Source of the DNA: MGIIa-L3 sp038150305
Lineage (GTDB): Archaea > Thermoplasmatota > Poseidoniia > Poseidoniales > Poseidoniaceae
Reading direction: 5' to 3'
NCBI GenBank assembly: GCA_038150305.1
Contig: JAYOTG010000007.1
Span: forward strand, 19,125 to 83,124
DNA length: 64,000 nt
Below, in pieces: positions 18,365 through 27,100 of the stretch (positions are counted from its first letter, which is position 1; each line of letters begins with the position of its first letter). Made by a program: the position numbers and the translations under genes. A model generated the notes under the pieces. That model was not told the origin of the DNA. It saw only the letters and a list, made by a program, of their open reading frames with translations, and searched no databases.

Positions 18365-21300
18365 ATGCGTAGGAGCCAGAGCACCCTCCTCATCACGCTG
18401 GCTGTGGTGGCTGGACTGCTCTTCATGTCGCAGTTCCCCGCCTTGTCGCCGGTGGCGTCAAACAACCCAAACGAAGCCACCGGTGAAGCGCCCCCAGTCA
18501 CCGACAGCGACGGAGACTTGATTCCGGACGTGCACGAGAACTTGTTCGAAGATTGGGTGAACCGCAGTACAGCGGACGGCCGGATGATCGTCATCCCAGG
18601 TCTTGACCGTGACGACGCCCGTGACGCCAAATACGATCTCGATCGGGACGGCCTCAACGCCACCGAGGAATACTGCTGGCCGTATCCTGCGAACTGCACC
18701 GAGCCTGGCTTCCCTCGTGGATTGACCGGCTTGCTCGATGAAAACGGTGAGCGGAGTTACCTCGACCCTCGCGTGTCCGACACGGACGGCGATGGGTTGC
18801 CTGACGGCTTTGAGGCATGGATGTGCCTGCAGACCGGCGGTTTCAATGCGGTGGACATGGTCTTCCGGTGCCCACGCTTTGATCCGCTGAACGCCAGCGA
18901 GGGTGCCGAAGACCCGGACGAAGACGGGTTTGACGTGGACCGAAACGGCATCATCGACGACAACGAGATGTACACGTCAGCCGAGGAGTACAGGCACGGC
19001 ATGCCCCCCTTCCACGTGGACGAACTCGACGGGTTGTGGTGCTCAGCAAGCCTTCCGGATGGAGGTCCGTTCGACGATTGGCCCTACATCTCAACGGCCG
19101 CGAACATGACCTTCGCGAACCTCCTCGCCGCCTGCACCACGAACAGCACCTCGGTGTTTGACGAGGACATTTGGTTGGGCACAAACCCGTTGAACGCGGA
19201 CAGCGACCACAGGTCGTGGAACGGCGTGAGCCTCGGCCGCACCTTCCCTTCTTTCGGCGATGGACTCCCGGACGGATGGGAAGTCCACTTTGGTCTTGAT
19301 CCGCTGAACAGGTCCAACGCGCTCCTTGACGTTGACCAGGACGGCTGGGACGAGGACAGGGACGGTTTCGTGACCGGGGATCCTGTGACCACCCAAACCG
19401 GCGTCTCCCTTGGCGAGGCGCTTTCCTCCTACGAGGAATACCTTGTTTACGACGACCAAGGCAACGTGGTCCGCTCCGGCCTCAAGCACGTCGCCTTTGG
19501 TGCCAACGACACGTGGGTCGAGGTTCCGGTCAGGCTTGCTTCACCAACGGCAAGCGTCGCTACCCTGCACCACGATGTGCGCGATCTCCACGTCAACGAT
19601 CAAGACGTCTACGTCATGACGCGTCATGGCATCACCCACTGGGCGGTGGACGATGGCACCAGCACCGACATGTGGTGGCCTCACGCCATTCGCCTGACGG
19701 ACCTCGTGCCTTTGGAGGTCGACGGGGCGCTGGCTGGCTTTGCCGTGACGTCAAACGCGGGGCTGCAGATCATTCCTTTGTTGGACGACGGCGCCTTGGC
19801 ACCGATGGAAACATGGAGCCACATGGACGCACCAGCGCTTGACCAGGCCGTGATTCTCGATTTGGATGGGGCCAGCATGCACGTTTTGGCCCTCGGGGCC
19901 AACGGTGACGGTGGCGTGTGGACCATCGGCAGCGATTTGCAGCCAAACGGAGACGTGATGGGCGCCTTGAGCGCTGATTTGCGTGCCGAACTTGCGTCGA
20001 CGAACGCGACCGTGACGGCCCTCGCCCACGCCCCTGGCGTTGACGGTGTCCCCACGCTCTTCGTTGGAACCGACCGAGGACTCGTGGTCTTCGAAACCGC
20101 CTCCGCTCGGGACGCGAACCTCAACGGCACCTGGTTGTTCCACTTCGCCTTCGAACCCACCGTGGTGGACCGTAACCTCGACGCGTTGCGGCCCATCGGT
20201 GCCAACGTCGGTGAAGCCCCCGCTGAAGTCCGAGACCTGGTCTTGGACGGCGCAGGACCAGACCAGCTCGACACCCTTTGGATGGCGATGCCCTCCGGCA
20301 TCCACCGTCTTGACCTTCGGACCCTCTCGATTTCCTTCGGAGGAGACCTGGTTCACCCGGGTGAAGACGGGCGGTCCATCGTGGGTGCAGACGACGTTCA
20401 CAGCCTCCTCGTCATGGACGACGCCTTGCTCGTGGGCAGCGCGTGGGGCCTTTGGGTGGTTGACGGCGGACGTGAAGCCACCTATGGCGCACGGGAGCAA
20501 GCCCTCCTTCCCGGAGAGTTGGCGGCCTTGGCCACCGTCGAAGTCGACGGCGTGTTGCGCATCCTTGGCGGTGCTGCCCCGGGCCGATTCGCGAACCAAG
20601 CCCTGATGTCACCGGTCAGCAACGACTCCGACTTCGACGGAATGACCGACGGCTGGGAACTCATCCACGGGCTCGACCCCACCGACCCGTGGGACGCGGT
20701 GCTGGATCCCGATGGTGACGGTCTTGACAAAGACCTTGACGGCTTTGCCGACGACCGATTGTGGACCAACCTCGACGAGTACCGTTACATCGCCATCACG
20801 ACGGACGGGTACGACAGCACCGATCCATCGAACCCGGACACCGACATGGACGGAGCACCGGACGGCGCAGAAGTGCATGCCTTCCACCTGTCCACCACCA
20901 CCTTGTGGTGTTACTATGACTTCCAGATGACCTACCGCTGCGACAGCGCCGTGGGTGCGGCGGCCAACCAGACCTACGTCGAGAACGCACCGACCGACGC
21001 GGCCACGGACCCGACGAATCCAGATTCTGACGGCGACGGGATGCCAGACGGTTGGGAACTCGAGCACAGGCGCTGGGTCGGCACAGCCTTTGACGGCGGC
21101 AACAATTGGACCCTTGACCCAATGCGTGCGGACGATGCGCTGTGGGATGCAGACCGCGATGGACTGGCCAACATTTGCGAGTACCAATGGAGCGTCATGC
21201 GTGATTTGGCGCTTCGGGGCGACATGGTGGATTCCCATGGCGAATCACCAGAAGCAGCCGAAGCATGGTTCGAAACCGATCCAAACAATCCCGACTCCGA

Positions 21301-24118
21301 TGGCGACACCATGACCGACGGCTGGGAAGCGGGCGGTCTGTGCACCTATGATGCGGGGCGTGTGGGCGTGAACCCACTCAACGGCAGCGACGGTCTCGAA
21401 AATCCGGACGGAGACGGTTTCGACGTGAACCTCGACGGTGTGCTCGAGCCAGGGGAGGCCTACGTGAATTGGCTCGAATTCCACATCAAGGACCTCGACG
21501 TCGTAGACGGGGTCATTTCCTTCGGAACGTTCACCGCTCCGGAGGGCCTTGACCTGTCCCTGTTCGAAGGCATGCTGCTGGGCGATGAGCCCGCTCACGG
21601 GTTCATCAACGATGCCGATTTGGCCACCCTGGCCACCGCGGTGCCCGCTGCGGTTGGGTCGACGGATCCCTTGGACACCGACAGCGATGGAGACGGCATG
21701 CCGGACGGTTGGGAAATTCACTTCGCTCGGTGGGCGGTTCTCGAGGACCGCTGGACCCTCAACCCAATCGATCGAACCGACCGCTTCCTCGACGCCGACG
21801 ACGATGGCATGACCAATTGGGAGGAGTACAACGCGATCGACCCGGCCTTGAACCAACTCGAATCCATTCAATCAAGCCCACAATTCTACGTGACCACCAT
21901 CGGTACAGCGCCCGCCCTGCAGCAGTGGGCCAGCATTTCGGTCGACGCATCCTTCGGCTCCTTCGCTTCCGCGGCGGTGCTGAACGCCAGTGGGCCAACG
22001 GCCGACCCGAACAACCCGGACACAGACGGCGACGGCATCATCGACGGCATGGAGGTCTTGTTCACGGCGTGGAACGATTCGGCGCAAACGTGGACCCTCA
22101 ATCCGATGGTTCCCGATGACGGCGACTTCGACGCTGACGGTGACGGTTTGTTGGATCGCCAAGAACTGGCCTTGGCCTTTGAACAGCCCGACAACGGTGA
22201 GGTTCATCCTGCGGACGCCCCCCTGTTCCACATCGACGGAGACAACCAGCAACCGACCGAGAAATCGCAGCGCATCTTCCGCATCCTCATCGACAAAGAC
22301 ACCCGCGGGAAGCGGTATTTGGCTGATTTCAACAGCTGGCAGCAAGGTGAGGTTCCCTCGGAGTTCATCTCCTTCTTGATGGGCCTGAGCGACCCGACCA
22401 ACAGCGACACGGACGATGACGGGATGCACGACGGCTTCGAGTATTGGTTCACGTCGTGGAACCTTGAGGAAAACCGTTGGGGCATGAACCCGCTCATCGA
22501 TTCGGACGTCAACCTCGATTCAGACGGCGACAGTTGGGATTGCAACGGTGACGGGAACATCGACCTCAACGAAACCTTCAGCAATTTGAGGGAGTGGGAA
22601 TCCAGCACCTGGGGCAAATTCCTCGCCAGATTCACGGTACCGACCGAGGTTGGCGTGGTGTCCTTCGGCGATGACGCCATGAGTGCTTACATGAGCGAAG
22701 CAGGGTTGTCACCCTTCTTCGCACGTGCTGCGTTGTACGACGATTTCATCGCAAAGGGCCCTGAGAGCGCGAACCGTATGAGCGCCATCAACGGCCTTGA
22801 TCCGAACAATTTCAACCGAACTTTGCTCGGCGTCGCCGACCCAACGCACCCCGACTCGGACAGTGACGGGCTGCCGGACGGCTGGGAATACTGCTACGCA
22901 CGCTACGACATGCCCGACCCCTCGACCGCGCTTCGCTGGGCCGCAAATCCGCTCAATCCATTCGACGTCGACCACGACGGTGACAGCGACGGTTGGTATG
23001 ATCGCACGTCCTTCGACACCCCAGCCCCCCTTGGTGCGTGGAATGCTCGGAGTTTCACCGCCTCGGGTGAACTCATCCAGCAGGGTGTCGGTGATCTTCC
23101 GTTCACCAATTGGATGGAGTACGAAAATGGAACTCGGCCTGACCTGAACGACAGCGATGGAGACAGCGTGGCCTACCTGACCACCGTCGAGAACGGTGCC
23201 GTTGTCTCCCACGAGCGCGATTACAACCTCTCCGATGGCCGAGAGGTGTTCAAGTACGGCACCAATCCAATGGACAACGACACCGACGGTGACATGATTC
23301 CAGATTGGTACGAGCACGCCAAAGGTTGGAACGAAACCAACGACAACTACTCTTCGTGGCTTCAAATTCGCGTGCAGTGGATCGACACGACCACCGGTGG
23401 TGCGTGCACCACGGACACCACCTCGTGCCGTCCATTGTCCATCGATACCGGCTCCCTCGCCCGTCCCAACCTGGCGTTCACCTGGTTCACCATGGACCCA
23501 CGTGATGCCACGGACGCCAACGAGGATCATGACCAAGACGGCAATTGGGATTGTTCAGGAGCAGGATGCGTGTACACGCCTTACACCGCCTTCCAAGAAT
23601 TCTATGCCATCACCGACCCTGTGCTTTCCTCACCGAACGCCGTGCGCTTGGCAGGATTGGTCCATGACGGCGAGGGCATCAGCGAAGGCTGGCAGCTCCG
23701 CGCTCACCTGTTGGGCCTCGGCTCATGGGACGAAAACGTGCGCAACTACCTGAAGATGGACCAACTTGGCTCCTCCGATCAGCGCTTTGTGTGGATCCTC
23801 GATGACAACGATCAGGATTTCCTGATCATCGATGAATCCGACGATGAGGTCTTGGCTGCTGGGAACCGCACCGACCCGTGGGACATATTCTACACCGGAT
23901 CTCCACAAACGAGCCCCGTCCGGAGTGTTGGCGAACACGAGTTGGGCTGGTACATGGTCGACCTTGACGACGACCACGTCGCCGAGGGAACGGACCCAAT
24001 GAATTGGGACACGGACGGTGATTGGGTGGTCGATTGGTTCGAGGTCAACGACGATGAGCGCGACGGCACAAGGGGCGATTCGTCACCGCTGCGCTACGAC
24101 TCGCGTTTGGTCTCGTGA
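18365..24118 (+). CDS. Giant secreted protein with thrombospondin-3-like Asp-rich repeats
   Basis: About 1917 residues. A short basic N-terminus and hydrophobic helix (residues 5-27) form a signal peptide or anchor; no C-terminal membrane helix is seen, unlike its neighbours. At least thirteen Asp-rich repeats of the form D-x-D-x-D-G-x-P-D-G-W-E occur from residue 45 to about 1890, often followed by a second DxDxDG loop and an E-E-Y segment, as in calcium-binding thrombospondin type 3 repeats. Residues 400-745 contain recurring GTDRGLVVF/GSAWGLWVV-like strands suggesting a beta-propeller. Calcium-stabilised stalk or adhesin is the likely role; no active site was recognised. The frame opens at 18185 inside the opposite-strand MBL gene, so ATG 18365 is chosen, preceded by GGAGGG and followed by the signal sequence. 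Confidence 0.88.
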   Translation: MRRSQSTLLITLAVVAGLLFMSQFPALSPVASNNPNEATGEAPPVTDSDGDLIPDVHENLFEDWVNRSTADGRMIVIPGLDRDDARDAKYDLDRDGLNATEEYCWPYPANCTEPGFPRGLTGLLDENGERSYLDPRVSDTDGDGLPDGFEAWMCLQTGGFNAVDMVFRCPRFDPLNASEGAEDPDEDGFDVDRNGIIDDNEMYTSAEEYRHGMPPFHVDELDGLWCSASLPDGGPFDDWPYISTAANMTFANLLAACTTNSTSVFDEDIWLGTNPLNADSDHRSWNGVSLGRTFPSFGDGLPDGWEVHFGLDPLNRSNALLDVDQDGWDEDRDGFVTGDPVTTQTGVSLGEALSSYEEYLVYDDQGNVVRSGLKHVAFGANDTWVEVPVRLASPTASVATLHHDVRDLHVNDQDVYVMTRHGITHWAVDDGTSTDMWWPHAIRLTDLVPLEVDGALAGFAVTSNAGLQIIPLLDDGALAPMETWSHMDAPALDQAVILDLDGASMHVLALGANGDGGVWTIGSDLQPNGDVMGALSADLRAELASTNATVTALAHAPGVDGVPTLFVGTDRGLVVFETASARDANLNGTWLFHFAFEPTVVDRNLDALRPIGANVGEAPAEVRDLVLDGAGPDQLDTLWMAMPSGIHRLDLRTLSISFGGDLVHPGEDGRSIVGADDVHSLLVMDDALLVGSAWGLWVVDGGREATYGAREQALLPGELAALATVEVDGVLRILGGAAPGRFANQALMSPVSNDSDFDGMTDGWELIHGLDPTDPWDAVLDPDGDGLDKDLDGFADDRLWTNLDEYRYIAITTDGYDSTDPSNPDTDMDGAPDGAEVHAFHLSTTTLWCYYDFQMTYRCDSAVGAAANQTYVENAPTDAATDPTNPDSDGDGMPDGWELEHRRWVGTAFDGGNNWTLDPMRADDALWDADRDGLANICEYQWSVMRDLALRGDMVDSHGESPEAAEAWFETDPNNPDSDGDTMTDGWEAGGLCTYDAGRVGVNPLNGSDGLENPDGDGFDVNLDGVLEPGEAYVNWLEFHIKDLDVVDGVISFGTFTAPEGLDLSLFEGMLLGDEPAHGFINDADLATLATAVPAAVGSTDPLDTDSDGDGMPDGWEIHFARWAVLEDRWTLNPIDRTDRFLDADDDGMTNWEEYNAIDPALNQLESIQSSPQFYVTTIGTAPALQQWASISVDASFGSFASAAVLNASGPTADPNNPDTDGDGIIDGMEVLFTAWNDSAQTWTLNPMVPDDGDFDADGDGLLDRQELALAFEQPDNGEVHPADAPLFHIDGDNQQPTEKSQRIFRILIDKDTRGKRYLADFNSWQQGEVPSEFISFLMGLSDPTNSDTDDDGMHDGFEYWFTSWNLEENRWGMNPLIDSDVNLDSDGDSWDCNGDGNIDLNETFSNLREWESSTWGKFLARFTVPTEVGVVSFGDDAMSAYMSEAGLSPFFARAALYDDFIAKGPESANRMSAINGLDPNNFNRTLLGVADPTHPDSDSDGLPDGWEYCYARYDMPDPSTALRWAANPLNPFDVDHDGDSDGWYDRTSFDTPAPLGAWNARSFTASGELIQQGVGDLPFTNWMEYENGTRPDLNDSDGDSVAYLTTVENGAVVSHERDYNLSDGREVFKYGTNPMDNDTDGDMIPDWYEHAKGWNETNDNYSSWLQIRVQWIDTTTGGACTTDTTSCRPLSIDTGSLARPNLAFTWFTMDPRDATDANEDHDQDGNWDCSGAGCVYTPYTAFQEFYAITDPVLSSPNAVRLAGLVHDGEGISEGWQLRAHLLGLGSWDENVRNYLKMDQLGSSDQRFVWILDDNDQDFLIIDESDDEVLAAGNRTDPWDIFYTGSPQTSPVRSVGEHELGWYMVDLDDDHVAEGTDPMNWDTDGDWVVDWFEVNDDERDGTRGDSSPLRYDSRLVS

Positions 24119-24137
24119 GGCTCTGTGTAGGGCATCA

Positions 24138-24144
24138 TTCAAAT
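24138..24144 (+). promoter_or_regulatory. TATA-like element for the 1811-residue surface protein
   Basis: TTCAAAT centred 27 bp before ATG 24168, implying a leaderless or nearly leaderless transcript. The identical heptamer sits at the same distance upstream of the lipoprotein gene at 30093. Confidence 0.55.
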
Positions 24145-24167
24145 GCTCAGCCAATGCTCTTTGGAAC

Positions 24168-27100
24168 ATGGTGGACGCCCGCTCGCCGTCACGCAAATCC
24201 ATCGCGCCCGCCGTGATGCTGACGTTGCTCATGATGCTGATGTCCGCCTCGCCGCTGCTGACGGCACTGGCACCGAATGCGGAGGCTTCAGGCGTGGCGC
24301 GCCACGCCTACGGATTCAGCGACGGCTCCACCGAATACGTCGCGTTGTACCAAGGCGCAAGTCCAGACACGGGTGCCAAGGTGCAGATCCCCGTGGGTGC
24401 CGAGGTCGTGGACGTCAGCATGACCCTCTCTGGTGCAAGCTCCACCGGTTGGTCGTCGACCTCGAGCTCCACGACCGAGGATTGGCAAGCGGGCGAGGGC
24501 TCAGGTGTTGACGCACGTTCACCCGTGCTGACCTTGCAGCAGGCCACACCGACCACGGAATTCTTCCCCCACGGATTGGACACGGTCATCGATCCTTCAT
24601 CCACCGCTTGGCACGACAATGGCTCCTACGCGGTCCGCCAACCGCATACCTCCAACTCAACGGAAACCCGATTTTCGCAACAGGTCCAGCGCACGAGCAG
24701 CACGCTCACCCCACAAGGGCAGGGCGCCGTCCTCAAGCATCACGACTGGATCTTTGTCTCCACATGGAGTTCAAACAACCTCAGCAACGTGGTCAAAGCC
24801 CACTACCCCAACAACCTCACCCGTGCATGGGGCGTGACCATCGATTCCACGGCCTCTGCCTGCGTGCTTCCGCAAACGCACAGTTCCACCTATTACGGCC
24901 AGTATGGGTTCCGAGATTGGGCCCTTGCCGACGACGAGCGGCTGCTGGCCATTCTCTCCGGATACAAGTACTTCTACGGGTCCACGGCACCCACCCAATA
25001 CCACCGCGTGCTGGAGCTTGACGTGTCCAGCGACGATGAATGGGTGTGCACCGCTTCCTACGATATCTCGCCACAATTCGGTGATTACACGGGCATCGCC
25101 TACGACCGCGAAGACGGAACCTTCTGGGTGGCCCACAACAGCCAGCGCCGCTTGGTGGAGTACAACATGGCGGACGGGACCTGGAGCAGAAACAGCGAGA
25201 TGTTCTCCTACTCTTCATCGGCTTCCTCTGCGTGGGAATGCGGCACGACGGGTCAGATGGTCCGTGGCCTCGAAGTTCAAGGCAACACTTTCTACATGCG
25301 CTGCCAGAAGGACAGCTACTACAACGACCGTGACACGCTTGAAGCATGGTCCGTGAGCGGTACCTCGACCTCTTTGGTGCCCCAGTCAGGTATCCGTGAG
25401 ATTTCCTGCCTTGGCTACGGCCTCCAGTGGGACGGAACCCGATTTGTCACGATGGACAGCGGATACTCGACCTGGAGCGGCAAGACCCTCTACTACCGCG
25501 AATTCGGCACGGGCTGGACCTACGAGACCATCGCCGCACCCGGCACCACGACGTGGTATGGTCCCGTGACCACCTCAGTTGAGGACGTGCTTTCGGTCAA
25601 CACCCGCGTCGGCTGGTCGGCTGCATCCATTGGCGACCGGGTGGACCATTGGGTCTCCGCCGACAACGGCACCCACTGGTCCTCGGTGACGGCCAACGAA
25701 ACGATCCACTTCGCGCACCCTGGGAACGAGTTGGTTTGGAAGGCTCAGATGATCGGCTCTTCGGCGGTGTCATGGTGGGTCGAACTCGAGCATGACACCG
25801 AATACGCCTCTGTCGGTTCGTGGACCTCGCCGTCCATTCCAACCGGGACCAAGGTCGGCAAGGTTCGGCCCACCTGGGTGGCCGATGAGCCGGCCGGGAC
25901 GTCGATCACCGTGTACGTGTCAAACAACGACGGGACAGACTGGTACGAAGCGACCAACGGACAAGAAATCGGCTTCCCAACCGAAGCGGCAGGGTCCGCG
26001 CTCCGCTACTCCATTCAGTTGGACACCACCGACGTGACCGTCACGCCCAGCGTGACGTCCTTCACCCTCGAGTATGAGGAAGGCTACCCTGACCGTCCAC
26101 GCATCGACGTTGGAAACGACGGCAGCTACGATTGGGAGTCCCTCCTGTTCCTGAACGAATCCTCCGTGGACGCAAGCGACGACAGCATCGTCGGCCAAGA
26201 CGTGAAAGACACGCCGACCCTCGTGTCGGCCTTCAACGACGCCATTCCCGACAACGGCGACGGCACCGTCGACATCACGCTGGCCGTCAAGGCCGCCTCT
26301 CCGGGACGCATCAAGATTTCGAACCTCGACGTGGCCTACGTCATGCAAACGCGCGCGATTGGCGCATCGTTGGAGGGCGGCATGCTGGCACCAGACGGCG
26401 CCCACCGCGACCTCGTCATTGACGTGGCTCGAGGCGATGACGTGACTCGCGTCAACCGTGTGGACGTGACGCTGCAGAATTCGCATGGCGAAGATCCAAC
26501 CGTGCAGTGGTCCCGTGGCGATCAGTGCAGCGTTCTCAGCGACGGCGGCGGTGTGGTCCATTTCGATGCAGGAAACTGCACCTCCACCTCGGTGAGCGAC
26601 AGCATCACACGGATTCGGATTCCGACCCTCGTGGATTGGTCATGGAACGACGAAGCAGCCATGGAAGCAAGCATCACCGTGGTCGATCCGATTGGCGAGA
26701 AGGTCACCGACTGGACCACCACGGGTCTCGACGTTCGCGTCGAGAACGACATCCAGCTCGACGGCTTGCGCGTCTTTGACGAGACAGGACGAGAACTGTA
26801 CCCTCTGGATTGGGTTCGAGGCGGGTACAACCTCAGTTTTGCCGGGAAGATCCACTTCGAGGGCAGTCAACTCAACCCTCTCGGTGGGGAATTCAACCTC
26901 CGCGTCCTCGGTCAGAACGTGACCTACGACGGCGACCCAATCGGTGAGCCGGTGGTGCTCGCCACGACCTCGAACCCCTCGTTTGGCGAGTACAACATCA
27001 CCTTCCAATCACCGTTGGAAAGCGCCCCCGGCGGCATGGTCTTCCATGTCGAGGCCGTGGACATGGCCAACGGTTCAGTGTTCACCAACCCAGGCTACAA

